DNA from: Candidatus Omnitrophota bacterium
GTDB lineage: Bacteria; Omnitrophota; Gorgyraeia; 2-01-FULL-45-10
Assembly: GCA_003142795.1 (NCBI GenBank)
Contig: PLNN01000025.1
Coordinates: 1 to 36,179, forward strand
Length of the DNA: 36,179 nucleotides
Reading direction: 5' to 3'
In this document: positions 16,835 to 24,578 of the stretch, one piece after another
Numbering within the stretch: position 1 is the first letter of the stretch
Layout of the letters: the number at the start of each line of letters is the position of its first letter
The notes under the pieces: generated by a model
Seen by the model: the letters and a program-made list of their open reading frames with translations, nothing else
What the model was told of the DNA's origin: nothing
The model's database searches: none
Program-made: the position numbers and the translations under genes

Positions 16835-17646
16835 GATCTCGTATCTCCTTCCAGTTCTTTGATACCTTTTTCGATAAGCGGCAATGTTATATCCCTGGTT
16901 TCGGTAACAAATGCCGCGAGAAGGGCTTTGTCGCATACCATATTTATGATCCTCGGTATCCCCCCCGAGTATTTGTAGATGCGCTCCATGGTTTCGGGAT
17001 TGAAGCGGACCTGTCCGTTCGACCCGGCTACCGCCAGCCTGTGGATTATGTAAGCGGCAACCTCGTCTTTCTCCAGGGCGGTAATGTGGAACCTTACGGC
17101 TATGCGCTGTTTCAGCTGTTTCAGGTTCGGAGAATCGATCTTGTTCTTGAGTTCAGGCTGGCCGACCAATATTATCTGAAAAAGTTTTTCTTTATCGGTC
17201 TCCAGGTTAGACAGCATGCGTATCTCTTCGAGTATCGCAGGTTTTAAATTCTGCGCCTCATCTATGATCAGTACGACGTTATTGCCTCTCGACAATTCCC
17301 CGATCAGAAAGTTATTCAGCTGGCGCAGGAGGGAGACCTTGTTCTTTTTTTCGCTGGGTAACCCGAAGTCGTCCACTATACATTGCAGGAGCTGCATTTC
17401 CGGCAACGTGGAATTAAAGATAAAAGCGGTTTTGGTGTTTTTATCGAGTTGAGTAAGAAGGGCCCTGCAAAGAGTAGTTTTGCCGGCGCCGATCTCTCCG
17501 GTTATTTCGAGAAATCCTTTTCTTTCTTTTATACCGTAGAGGAGGTGAGAAAGCGCATCCTTGTGGACGCGGCTCAAAAACAGAAAATTCGGGTCGCTCG
17601 TGACGTTGAAGGGGTTCTCTTTAAAGCCGAAGAATTTTTTGTACAT
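16831..17646 (-). CDS. ExeA/GspA-type AAA ATPase
   Basis: The 271-residue protein begins MYKKFFGFKENPFNVTSDP and has Walker A GEIGAGKTT and a Walker B-like VVLIIDEAQNL. This is the classic ExeA/GspA layout. The C-terminal peptidoglycan-binding domain seen in Aeromonas ExeA is absent, giving a shorter form. It should power secretin assembly with GspB, which is coupled downstream by four bases. A promoter on the - strand (17659-17687) places the transcription start about five bases before its ATG, and no Shine-Dalgarno exists. The gene is divergent from the PilZ gene at 17754. Confidence 0.9.
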   Translation of the reverse strand: MYKKFFGFKENPFNVTSDPNFLFLSRVHKDALSHLLYGIKERKGFLEITGEIGAGKTTLCRALLTQLDKNTKTAFIFNSTLPEMQLLQCIVDDFGLPSEKKNKVSLLRQLNNFLIGELSRGNNVVLIIDEAQNLKPAILEEIRMLSNLETDKEKLFQIILVGQPELKNKIDSPNLKQLKQRIAVRFHITALEKDEVAAYIIHRLAVAGSNGQVRFNPETMERIYKYSGGIPRIINMVCDKALLAAFVTETRDITLPLIEKGIKELEGDTRS

Positions 17647-17658
17647 ATTTCGAGCTTA

Positions 17659-17687
17659 ATTATACATCCGCAGGAGGGGTTTTGCAA
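17659..17687 (-). promoter_or_regulatory. Minus-strand promoter for exeA/gspB
   Basis: Read on the - strand, TTGCAA (17687-17682) and TATAAT (17664-17659) are spaced by 17 bases. The start is expected near 17651, about five bases before the ATG at 17646, which predicts a leaderless message. Confidence 0.78.
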
Positions 17688-17695
17688 ATAAAATC

Positions 17696-17724
17696 TTGCA
17701 TTTTTAAAATAAGTTATGTATACT
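17696..17724 (+). promoter_or_regulatory. Plus-strand promoter for the PilZ gene at 17754
   Basis: TTGCAT (17696-17701) and TATACT (17719-17724) have a 17-base spacer. The -35 box lies eight bases from the -35 of the divergent exeA promoter, so two polymerases could interfere with each other. A GAGGAGG Shine-Dalgarno follows at 17737-17743. Confidence 0.78.
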
Positions 17725-17753
17725 AACATATCTAACGAGGAGGAAGATGCACC

Positions 17754-18128
17754 ATGTGGGACGGTATAAATAGAAGGAAGTTTCCCAGGGCGAATTACAA
17801 GTGCCTTATAACTATAAAAAAGAGGCTCACGTCAAAAACCATATCCACCCAGACCGAGAATATCGGCGCCGGGGGCATATGCGTTCTTATAAAAGATGAC
17901 CTGGGCCTGTTCCAGGGCGTAGATCTCGAAGTATTCATCGAAGACGGCAGCAGGCCTCCGATGAAATGCGGCGGGACGGTCGTTTGGGTGGTAAAGAAGA
18001 CAACGGCGAAAAAAGGCGCCTACGTTTACGATACAGGTATAGAATTCATAGATATGCGGCCCGAAGACAGGGACAGGATATCGGAAGTAGTCGAGGAAAT
18101 ACTGAAAAGTCAGAGACGGAGTAAGTAA
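17754..18128 (+). CDS. PilZ-domain protein with altered second motif
   Basis: The 124-residue protein has the first cyclic-di-GMP motif RRKFPR (R12 included). The second motif, normally (D/N)xSxxG, reads NIGAGG, with Gly in place of Ser, so binding may be weaker. It could regulate motility or secretion; the neighbouring ExeAB pair is divergent with back-to-back promoters. ATG 17754 is chosen over an out-of-frame ATG at 17747 that only gives an eight-residue peptide. Confidence 0.85.
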   Translation: MWDGINRRKFPRANYKCLITIKKRLTSKTISTQTENIGAGGICVLIKDDLGLFQGVDLEVFIEDGSRPPMKCGGTVVWVVKKTTAKKGAYVYDTGIEFIDMRPEDRDRISEVVEEILKSQRRSK

Positions 18129-18145
18129 TAAAAAGTTAGAATACC

Positions 18146-18174
18146 TTGACAAACCGCAGTTCATATGTTATACT
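18146..18174 (+). promoter_or_regulatory. Strong promoter for the TIGR04073-like gene
   Basis: TTGACA (18146-18151) and TATACT (18169-18174) are separated by 17 bases. A 5-prime leader of roughly 30 bases follows, containing an unusually strong Shine-Dalgarno (AAGGGGGGTGA). Confidence 0.85.
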
Positions 18175-18212
18175 TCAATCAAATTAATAGTGAAGGGGGG
18201 TGAATTGTAAAG

Positions 18213-18548
18213 ATGAAGAAATTACTGAAGGGTATTATTATATGTGTTGCTGTATTAATGGTGTTGAATATGGCGACATCAAGCTATGCTCAGGATATGG
18301 GCAAGAAACTCTACAGAGGAGTTGCTAATATAGTTACGGGATGGATTGAGCTTCCGAAGAATGTTTACGACACTTGGGTAGAAGATAATCCTCTCTCAGG
18401 TCTTACGGTCGGATTAGCTAAAGGTGTTGGGATGACAATCGTGAGAACGGGCGCTGGCGTATACGAGACAGTGACGTTCCCATTCCCAATTCCGGAAGGT
18501 TATAATCCGGTGTTAGAGCCTGAATTTGTATTCAATAAAGGCAAGTAA
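18213..18548 (+). CDS. Exosortase-system-associated secreted protein (TIGR04073-like)
   Basis: The 111-residue protein has a signal peptide (about 1-26, cleaved near SSYAQ) and a mature region with RGVANIVTGWIELPKN, a Gly-rich segment, and YETVTFPFPIPEGYNP...PEFVF. This matches the TIGR04073 family, which co-occurs with exosortase genes in some Gram-negative bacteria. No exosortase or PEP-CTERM gene is in the window. A strong promoter, a near-perfect Shine-Dalgarno and a tight terminator suggest high expression of a single gene. The function is unknown. Confidence 0.75.
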   Translation: MKKLLKGIIICVAVLMVLNMATSSYAQDMGKKLYRGVANIVTGWIELPKNVYDTWVEDNPLSGLTVGLAKGVGMTIVRTGAGVYETVTFPFPIPEGYNPVLEPEFVFNKGK

Positions 18549-18570
18549 GCCTCTGTCCGTTTTTGGATGG

Positions 18571-18613
18571 AAAAATAAGGGGATCGAAAAGAGATTTTCA
18601 TCCCCTTATTTTT
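18571..18613 (+). terminator. Rho-independent terminator after the TIGR04073-like gene
   Basis: The arm 18571-18583 (AAAAATAAGGGGA) pairs perfectly with 18601-18613 (TCCCCTTATTTTT), with further GAAAA/TTTTC pairing inside the loop. The long A/T ends make it effective in both directions, but its clear role is to end transcription from 18146. Confidence 0.92.
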
Positions 18614-18633
18614 ATACATATTTTAGAATTTAG

Positions 18634-18662
18634 TTGCTTTTTCCCCGGAATCATAATATAAT
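18634..18662 (+). promoter_or_regulatory. Promoter for the PilZ gene at 18683
   Basis: TTGCTT (18634-18639) and TATAAT (18657-18662) lie 17 bases apart. The leader is about 13 bases and contains AAGGAG before the GTG start. Confidence 0.75.
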
Positions 18663-18682
18663 CCCTAAAAGGAGTCGGAAGC

Positions 18683-19027
18683 GTGACAGAACGAAGAAGA
18701 TTCTTGAGGTTTCAGACAGCTCTCAACGCATTGTGCGATATCTTTAGCGATAAGTGCAAAGCGCCTGTAAAGAATATATCAAAAGAAGGGGCCCTTCTCG
18801 TTCTCGACAAGAGGCTGAAAGAAGGGACAGAGCTGAGCCTGTCAATGGACGTTCCCGGCGATAATGTCCCTATATTCGCATCGTGTGAAGTCGCATGGCA
18901 AAATGGGCCGCTTCATGACGATACGTATGAAACAGGGGTAAGGTTCATAAAGATAGATAATAGCGATAAGGGAAGGCTCCTGGAATATATCTATCTTCAA
19001 TGGTTAAGGTTGATAGACAAAACATAA
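18683..19027 (+). CDS. PilZ-domain protein (GTG start)
   Basis: The 114-residue protein consists almost only of a PilZ domain, with RRRFLR at the N-terminus and the second motif NISKEG, both complete for cyclic-di-GMP binding. GTG 18683 is the start because AAGGAG lies nine bases upstream and no in-frame ATG precedes the RRRFLR motif. It has its own promoter and follows the terminator at 18571-18613, so it begins a new transcription unit. Confidence 0.88.
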   Translation: MTERRRFLRFQTALNALCDIFSDKCKAPVKNISKEGALLVLDKRLKEGTELSLSMDVPGDNVPIFASCEVAWQNGPLHDDTYETGVRFIKIDNSDKGRLLEYIYLQWLRLIDKT

Positions 19028-19045
19028 GGCGAACGGTGGTATAAT

Positions 19046-19399
19046 ATGGCTGAAGAAAAAAAAGAAGAACCGAAAAAAGAAGAACCAAAGGTTGAAGTCC
19101 CGCAGACACCTGCGCAAGCACCTGTACCTGCTCCGGCTCCCGAAGCGAAACCGGCAGCCGAAGTAAAGGCCGAGGCAAAACCCGCAGCCGAAGTGAAACC
19201 CGCTGCTGCTGTAGCCGAGAAGGCGCCGGCTGAGGTGAAAAAAGAGAAGCCTGCGAACTGCGCATCGTGCAACAAGTCCATAAAGAACAAACGCTGGTAT
19301 TACAGGAGCGGTAAATTCTATTGCACGAAAAGGTGCTGGAAGACGGCAGCTAAGAAGGAAGAAAAGCCGGCAGAAGCGGCCGGCCAGGAAAAGAAATAA
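19046..19399 (+). CDS. Ala/Pro/Glu/Lys-rich protein with C-terminal zinc-ribbon-like motif
   Basis: About 70 N-terminal residues form a charged low-complexity region of Glu/Lys/Pro/Ala with repeated units such as KPAAEVK. A compact CASC...YC...RC motif (C-x2-C-x17-C-x3-C) follows, of the kind that holds one zinc ion, then a short Lys/Glu tail. No signal peptide is present, so it is probably cytosolic. The family is not recognised; a disordered spacer plus a nucleic-acid- or protein-binding zinc knuckle is a reasonable inference. Confidence 0.75.
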   Translation: MAEEKKEEPKKEEPKVEVPQTPAQAPVPAPAPEAKPAAEVKAEAKPAAEVKPAAAVAEKAPAEVKKEKPANCASCNKSIKNKRWYYRSGKFYCTKRCWKTAAKKEEKPAEAAGQEKK

Positions 19400-19411
19400 T
19401 TACAGTATAAA

Positions 19412-19969
19412 ATGGCAAAGATAAAACTTCCTCCAAGCGAAGGCCTGTTCCCTGTTCCCGTTGTCCTCGTAAGCTGCCTCGACAAAAAAACCAAAAAAAC
19501 GAATATAATAACCATTGCATGGTGCGGTGTAGTATGTTCGAATCCGCCTCTCTTAAGCGTATCGATACGCCCTTCAAGGTATTCCCATGAGATCATTTGC
19601 CGGTCCGGCGATTTTGTCATAAACATACCCACGCGTGATATCTTAAAACAGGCCGATGCGTGCGGGATCAAATCGGGCAGGGATATGGATAAGTTCAAAG
19701 AATGCTCTTTTACGAAGATCTCTTCTTCGGAGATATCTTCGCCAATGATAAAAGAATGTCCTGTCAACATAGAGTGCAGGTTGAAAGATACGGTCAAGCT
19801 GGGAGCTCATGATATGTTCATAGCCGAAGTAGTTGCAATCCACGCGGACGCGGCAGTCACTACTTCCGGCAGACTCGATTTTAATAAGATAAAACCTTTC
19901 GTTTATAATCAGGGAGAGTACTGGAGCCTGGGCGAACAGATCGGGGCCTATGGTTTTTCGGCCCGGTAG
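19412..19969 (+). CDS. Flavin reductase family protein
   Basis: The 185-residue product resembles the DIM6/NTAB flavin reductase fold. It has PVVLVSCLDKKT, the ITIAWCGVVCSNPPLLSVSIRPSRYSHEII region that binds FMN, and FVINIPTRD. Such proteins supply reduced flavin or bind FMN as electron carriers; the partner is not obvious. It follows the zinc-motif gene after 12 bases with no strong Shine-Dalgarno. Confidence 0.88.
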   Translation: MAKIKLPPSEGLFPVPVVLVSCLDKKTKKTNIITIAWCGVVCSNPPLLSVSIRPSRYSHEIICRSGDFVINIPTRDILKQADACGIKSGRDMDKFKECSFTKISSSEISSPMIKECPVNIECRLKDTVKLGAHDMFIAEVVAIHADAAVTTSGRLDFNKIKPFVYNQGEYWSLGEQIGAYGFSAR

Positions 19970-19995
19970 GCCGGGAAACGAATATCCGAAAACTA

Positions 19996-20025
19996 TTGAA
20001 AACCCGCAGGTCCGGGTGGTAGAAT
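19996..20025 (+). promoter_or_regulatory. Possible promoter for the HIT gene at 20048
   Basis: TTGAAA (19996-20001) and TAGAAT (20020-20025) with an 18-base spacer are near consensus. This is weaker evidence than for the other promoters listed. Confidence 0.55.
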
Positions 20026-20047
20026 AGCTAGAACGACAGGGATATGT

Positions 20048-20398
20048 ATGGGTGAGGGCGGGTGTATTTTTTGCAAAATAGCCAAAAAAGAGATACCATC
20101 CAGGATAGTCTTCGAAGATAGCAGGATATTGGCGTTCGAAGACCTGCGGCCTCAGGCGCCCGTCCATATACTGATCATACCGAAGCATCACATAGAAAAG
20201 ATCGCCGACATAGAAGAAGATGACCTGGGCCTGATAGGCGATCTTGTTCTTGCCGCCAGGAATATAGCCAAGGAAAAGGGCGTGGATAGGTCCGGGTATC
20301 GTATAGTCATTAATTGTAATAAAGACGCAGGACAGGAAGTACTTCATCTGCATTTGCATCTTTTAGGCGGGCGCAAGTTTACCTGGCCGCCCGGTTAA
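20048..20398 (+). CDS. HinT-type histidine triad protein
   Basis: The 116-residue protein has CIFCKIAKKEIPS at the N-terminus and the triad HLHLHLLGGRKF near the C-terminus, the pattern of HinT/PKCI-type purine nucleoside phosphoramidases. It is clearly distinct from the LWAPWR-type HIT protein at 6039. A moderate promoter lies upstream, and the PilZ gene at 20433 follows after 34 bases. Confidence 0.93.
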   Translation: MGEGGCIFCKIAKKEIPSRIVFEDSRILAFEDLRPQAPVHILIIPKHHIEKIADIEEDDLGLIGDLVLAARNIAKEKGVDRSGYRIVINCNKDAGQEVLHLHLHLLGGRKFTWPPG

Positions 20399-20432
20399 AA
20401 TAAACGGAATTTAAAGGAACAGGAGCATTAAA

Positions 20433-20792
20433 ATGGTAGATCAAGAAAGAAGGACTTTCCCGCGGATAACCGACGAAGGGCTATCTTTAAAACTGAATAC
20501 CGGCGATTTTGACACCATAACTCATACGCTTAACTTAAGCGCCTCCGGGATATATTGCAAAGTGGATAAGGAGATACCGCTCATGTCGCGGGTGAATCTC
20601 ATGCTGATGCTTCCCGGCGCGACAAAAGATGATAAGATCGCCCTGGAAGTAAGCGGTGTAGTTGTAAGGGAGCATCCTGTGATAATCGATGGTGCGACCA
20701 AGCACTATGATGTAGCAATATTTTTTGAAGACCTTTCTCCGAAAAATCGCGAGATCATCTTGAGTTATATTTCAAACAGGGAAAAGGATTGA
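20433..20792 (+). CDS. PilZ-domain protein
   Basis: The 119-residue protein has RRTFPR near the N-terminus and NLSASG as the second motif, so both halves of the cyclic-di-GMP site are intact. No other domain is present. An AAAGGAACAGGAGC stretch upstream supplies the Shine-Dalgarno. It is one of three PilZ genes within 2.7 kb. Confidence 0.88.
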   Translation: MVDQERRTFPRITDEGLSLKLNTGDFDTITHTLNLSASGIYCKVDKEIPLMSRVNLMLMLPGATKDDKIALEVSGVVVREHPVIIDGATKHYDVAIFFEDLSPKNREIILSYISNREKD

Positions 20793-20822
20793 TATTAAAG
20801 AACGTTAGCATTCGGAGAACTT

Positions 20823-21305
20823 ATGATTCTTGTGGTAGAAATATTATTTATCGCATTGCTGATCTTTCTATTAACTATAGTTAATAGAAATGAGCGCCTG
20901 TCGGCGAAGACCTGTCTGTCGCATGCCGTTATTGAGCAATACTGGGATGGGAAGAACCGCAGAAAATACAGTCGATTCAAAAAAGAGCTAAAAGTCATTT
21001 ATTCCATCGAGAAGAAACAACATCTAAAAAATAATGCATGCACAGTCGATATATCCGAAGGCGGTATGAAGCTTCTTCTTGATAAAAAACTTTCTAATGG
21101 TTCGGTCCTGGGCCTGAAAGTGGAGATGCCTGATGTGCGCGACACTGCGGAAGTGGAATGCCGCGTTGTCTGGTCGGAAGAGTTAAAGGGCGATAACGCT
21201 GATGGCAAGAGGCTGTTCTATACGGGTCTTGAATTTTGCGCAATAAGAGAACCTCATGGTATGCCGCTCGTCAATTATATCCGTTCACTCGTAGACGAAT
21301 CCTAA
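20823..21305 (+). CDS. Membrane-anchored PilZ-domain protein
   Basis: An N-terminal membrane segment (about residues 2-22) is followed by a short linker and a PilZ domain with RRKYSR and DISEGG, both motifs complete. The protein would sense cyclic-di-GMP at the inner membrane; its target is unknown. A CGGAGA Shine-Dalgarno precedes the ATG. The next gene, a DUF4416 protein, starts 16 bases downstream. Confidence 0.87.
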   Translation: MILVVEILFIALLIFLLTIVNRNERLSAKTCLSHAVIEQYWDGKNRRKYSRFKKELKVIYSIEKKQHLKNNACTVDISEGGMKLLLDKKLSNGSVLGLKVEMPDVRDTAEVECRVVWSEELKGDNADGKRLFYTGLEFCAIREPHGMPLVNYIRSLVDES

Positions 21306-21321
21306 TGCAGGGAGCCTGAAT

Positions 21322-21855
21322 ATGGGCAGCCTCCGCCTTCCGGAAGATGTCAAGCTGATCATCGGCCTCCTTTCCCGCAATGCCGGGATTTTTATTGAAG
21401 TAAAGAACAGGCTGGAAAAGATATTCGGGCGGGCCGATTACGAAAGCGATGTCCTGGATTTTACTCATACCGGATACTACGAAGAAGAGATGGGCAGCTC
21501 CCTAAAACGGGTATTTTTAGGCTTTGCGAGATCGATCGGCCCCGGAGACGCATATAAGACTAAGCTGGAGACAAATAAACTGGAGCAGAGGTTTCTGGAG
21601 GGCGCCAGGCGGACCATAAACATAGACCCTGGATATCTGGACCTTGCAAAACTTGTTCTTTTTTCGACAAAAGACTATACTCACAGGATATATTTAAATA
21701 AAGGCATTTTTGCGGAAGTAACGCTGTTTTACAAAGATAACAGCTTCCAGGCATGGCCCTGGACTTACCCGGATTACAAGAGCGCTGAATATATAAGTAT
21801 CTTCAATCAGATCAGGGAGAGATACAAGGACGAGATCAGAAAAGGATCGCGCTAA
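21322..21855 (+). CDS. DUF4416-family protein
   Basis: The 177-residue protein matches the DUF4416 pattern: KLIIGLLSRN at the N-terminus, DFTHTGYYEEEMG, RRTINIDPGYLDLAKLVL, then FAEVTLFY and WPWTYPDYKS near the C-terminus. The function of this family is unknown; it is found in several deep bacterial phyla. It lies between a membrane PilZ protein and an anchored protein of unknown role. Confidence 0.87.
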   Translation: MGSLRLPEDVKLIIGLLSRNAGIFIEVKNRLEKIFGRADYESDVLDFTHTGYYEEEMGSSLKRVFLGFARSIGPGDAYKTKLETNKLEQRFLEGARRTINIDPGYLDLAKLVLFSTKDYTHRIYLNKGIFAEVTLFYKDNSFQAWPWTYPDYKSAEYISIFNQIRERYKDEIRKGSR

Positions 21856-21856
21856 A

Positions 21857-22438
21857 ATGATAATAAAAAAGAAAAGTCTCATAGTGGCGCTCGTATCAAG
21901 CGTTGTAATAGCCGCCGTTCTTGTGCCCACGCTTATCGGTTATGTCGTATATATAGAATTCAAGGGTAAAGAAGCCAGGATGATCTATCAGGACCTTCTG
22001 CAAAAAATGAACGCACGGACCTATTCCAAATATATAGAGATATCGAATCTCGACGCAAAAGTAGAGCCGTCCGGCGTTCTTAAAGGGAAGCCTGTCATAG
22101 AAGGGGTCGTAAAGAATAAAGGGACCAGGGATATGTCGGGCCTTATCGTGAAAGTGAATTTTTTGGATAACGATGGGGCAATTATATACGATGCGATCAT
22201 CCGTCCTCAGGAGCCATCGCTTGGCAGCTCCGGGCTTACCCAGATAGCCATCCCGTATTTATCGAGCTCGCCGAAGAGCGTCCTGAAGTCCGGCAAAGAG
22301 CTGCCTTTTAAGAGGATACTGTCGAACTGCCCGGATGAAATTATTATTGAATTGCAGGCCGGCCGGGGATCCGCTAAAGGGACATTCAGGTGGTCCGGCA
22401 AATTTACCTACGACGTTCTGACTGTCGATTTCCAATAA
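21857..22438 (+). CDS. Membrane-anchored protein with a beta-sandwich-like domain (unknown)
   Basis: A lysine-rich start and a membrane segment (about 8-32) are followed by a domain with EGVVKNKGTRDMSGLIVKVNFLD, a pattern seen in FxLYD/DUF2393-type beta-sandwich domains of secreted or anchored proteins. No catalytic residues can be pointed out. It begins one base after the DUF4416 stop and precedes the anchored hydrolase gene, so the three may form one operon. Confidence 0.65.
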   Translation: MIIKKKSLIVALVSSVVIAAVLVPTLIGYVVYIEFKGKEARMIYQDLLQKMNARTYSKYIEISNLDAKVEPSGVLKGKPVIEGVVKNKGTRDMSGLIVKVNFLDNDGAIIYDAIIRPQEPSLGSSGLTQIAIPYLSSSPKSVLKSGKELPFKRILSNCPDEIIIELQAGRGSAKGTFRWSGKFTYDVLTVDFQ

Positions 22439-22455
22439 AATAAGGGTTATTTAAG

Positions 22456-24114
22456 GTGAGGAAACTTTATATCATAGTGGCAATATCGTTTTTAATAGCG
22501 ATATTTTTGTTCATTGCCTCTTTCGTATACCTGGATAAGTCCAAACATGCGACCTATTTTTATGTGATCAATCGCGATGGCGCTGACGTCGGCACGATCA
22601 AGGTCGACAAGTTTGAAACCGAGGACATGGTCGTATACAAGTCGTCTTCCGCGACCCCGTTCGAACAGGATTATTCCGAATCAAAAACGAAGATAGAGCT
22701 CGACAGAAAATACGATCTTCAAAGCTACGTCAGGGAACGCCGCGGAACGGGATCGTCGGAGATGCTTCTCCTGGAAAGCAGGAAAAACGGCCTGTCTTTC
22801 CTGGAAAGATCGCGCTTATGCTTTACTTATCTTGACGATATGCAGGCTAAGAACGACTCTTTCGTATTCGAAGAAAAGGACATCTTGACCTATCTTCCTA
22901 TCATAGACAACTATAATTTTAAAAAAGGAAGGGCGCAGGGTTTTAACGGCCTTGTTATTTTCTCATCTAAACTCCCGCCGATGAAAAAACTTATTACACT
23001 GACATCCATCAAAGATGAATATCTGAAGATCGGTTCGATGAAAATAAAAACAGAAAACCTTATTGTAAAAATACGCAACTACCCCCAGGCTGCGGTCTGG
23101 GTCGCGAAATCCGATAGGAGCGTGGTTAAGCTGGAGATACCCCAGGAGAAGATCAGGATCACCAGGATGGCCAAGCCCGTGAGCTTCGAGGCAAAGAAAC
23201 TTGAATTGGTCGCGGACGGCTATTCATCAAAGGATGTGGTTTTCAACAGCAAAAAATTGCGTTTTTCGGGTACGATGACGTTCCCAAATGCGCAGGGCCC
23301 TTTTCCCACTGTGCTTTTGATACCGCCTCCTGGTCCGGAAGACCGGGAATATTGCGGGCTTTTTACGTTCATTGCGGATTATTTATCCAAGAACGGGTTT
23401 TGCACATTGAGGTTTGACAAGCGCGGCACGGCTCAAAGCACCGGAGATGCTTCGTCGCATACGTTTAACGATGAGCTGGAAGACCTGGGCACCGCTCTTA
23501 GCTTCCTGGGAGAGCAAAAAGAGGTTGATGTAAACAGGATCTCCGTGATAACTCATTCCGGGGGGGCGTATTACGCATTAAGGCTGGTTTCCGAGAAGCC
23601 TGTTATCAGGACCGCAATTTTGATGTCTCCGTCACCCTATATCAGCTGCGGGGGAGATTATGTCGCAGATAACCTGAAAAACCTCGCATTAAAACATGCG
23701 TGGAGTGACGATTACCTAAAACTTGCTCTCAAATGTGTCCAGGAAACCGAGGAAAAAGCAAAAAATGCGCCCCATAACTGGACTTTCCTGCTCGGCAAGA
23801 TATGCTTCGCAAAGAATTTAAAAGAAGAGATGGCTATTGATCCTATGGATGTTATCAAAAACGTTAAAATACCGGTCCTTATACTGCAGGGCAAGAACGA
23901 TGCAGATGAATTGACCGATGCTGCATCCATCCTTGATAAAACATTGACCAATGCCGGCAACAAGGACCATGTGGTTCGGTATTATAGTTATTTAGGCAGT
24001 TTTTTGGGGGAAAAGATCGATGACGGGGTGCATAAGACGTATTATGAGGCAGATAAAGAGGTGTTGGATAACATAAGGACGTGGCTCGACGCCAACGCCG
24101 GTGTTCCAAAATAG
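22456..24114 (+). CDS. Membrane-anchored alpha/beta hydrolase
   Basis: The 552-residue protein has an N-terminal membrane anchor (about 4-25) and a ~240-residue region of unknown, mostly beta, structure. A C-terminal alpha/beta hydrolase domain follows, with PPGPEDR (oxyanion region), LRFDKRGTAQS, and the nucleophile motif THSGGA (Ser). A late Asp in GKNDADEL and a His in DDGVHKTYY are good candidates for the rest of the triad. It may act on an envelope ester or peptide. The GTG at 22456 is the start that gives a proper signal anchor, after a modest AAGG sequence. Confidence 0.82.
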   Translation: MRKLYIIVAISFLIAIFLFIASFVYLDKSKHATYFYVINRDGADVGTIKVDKFETEDMVVYKSSSATPFEQDYSESKTKIELDRKYDLQSYVRERRGTGSSEMLLLESRKNGLSFLERSRLCFTYLDDMQAKNDSFVFEEKDILTYLPIIDNYNFKKGRAQGFNGLVIFSSKLPPMKKLITLTSIKDEYLKIGSMKIKTENLIVKIRNYPQAAVWVAKSDRSVVKLEIPQEKIRITRMAKPVSFEAKKLELVADGYSSKDVVFNSKKLRFSGTMTFPNAQGPFPTVLLIPPPGPEDREYCGLFTFIADYLSKNGFCTLRFDKRGTAQSTGDASSHTFNDELEDLGTALSFLGEQKEVDVNRISVITHSGGAYYALRLVSEKPVIRTAILMSPSPYISCGGDYVADNLKNLALKHAWSDDYLKLALKCVQETEEKAKNAPHNWTFLLGKICFAKNLKEEMAIDPMDVIKNVKIPVLILQGKNDADELTDAASILDKTLTNAGNKDHVVRYYSYLGSFLGEKIDDGVHKTYYEADKEVLDNIRTWLDANAGVPK

Positions 24115-24116
24115 AT

Positions 24117-24145
24117 TTGACATTGATATCTGCGTATGTTATGCT
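24117..24145 (+). promoter_or_regulatory. Promoter for the PilZ-lipoprotein-panD-def operon
   Basis: TTGACA (24117-24122) and TATGCT (24140-24145) are spaced by 17 bases. The leader to the ATG at 24174 is about 22 bases and contains AAGAGG. Confidence 0.72.
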
Positions 24146-24173
24146 TTTTATTCAAAAAAAAGAGGCATGATCG

Positions 24174-24578
24174 ATGGCAAAGACAGAGCCGAAGCCTTCA
24201 GAGAGGCGAAAGTACATCAGGCTTTTTGCCCCTATGGAGATAGCTTACAGCAATCTTGCTGACGGAAAGGTCCATAGCGCCGAGACCAGGGACATTTCCC
24301 CGGAAGGGATGCGGTTCCGCGCAGCCGACAAGGTCTTGAAGTCTCCGGATGAGCTCGAGCTAAAATTAAATATCCCCGGGGCTGCCAATCCCGTGCATGC
24401 TACCGGTAAAATCGTATGGAAAGAGAAGGTGACACTTGAGGATAATTCACCTTTCGATTTCGGCTTGGAATTCCTGGAAATAGAAGAAGATAATAAAAAT
24501 ACTTTCTTGAAGTTTTTGTGCGATCTTATATACAAACTACCGGAGGATAAAAAACATGCAGAAAAGAAGAGCTCTTAA
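24174..24578 (+). CDS. PilZ-domain protein
   Basis: The 134-residue protein has RRKYIR and DISPEG, an intact cyclic-di-GMP binding pair, with a short charged tail (KKHAEKKSS). It starts a likely operon that runs through the lipoprotein, panD and def, and it overlaps the lipoprotein gene by 23 bases. The promoter at 24117 lies directly upstream. Confidence 0.88.
   Translation: MAKTEPKPSERRKYIRLFAPMEIAYSNLADGKVHSAETRDISPEGMRFRAADKVLKSPDELELKLNIPGAANPVHATGKIVWKEKVTLEDNSPFDFGLEFLEIEEDNKNTFLKFLCDLIYKLPEDKKHAEKKSS

Noticed and set aside
17747-17773. Eight-codon overlapping reading frame before the PilZ gene
   Set aside because: It stops almost at once, has too short a spacing to the Shine-Dalgarno and no sign of conservation can be judged here; probably chance.
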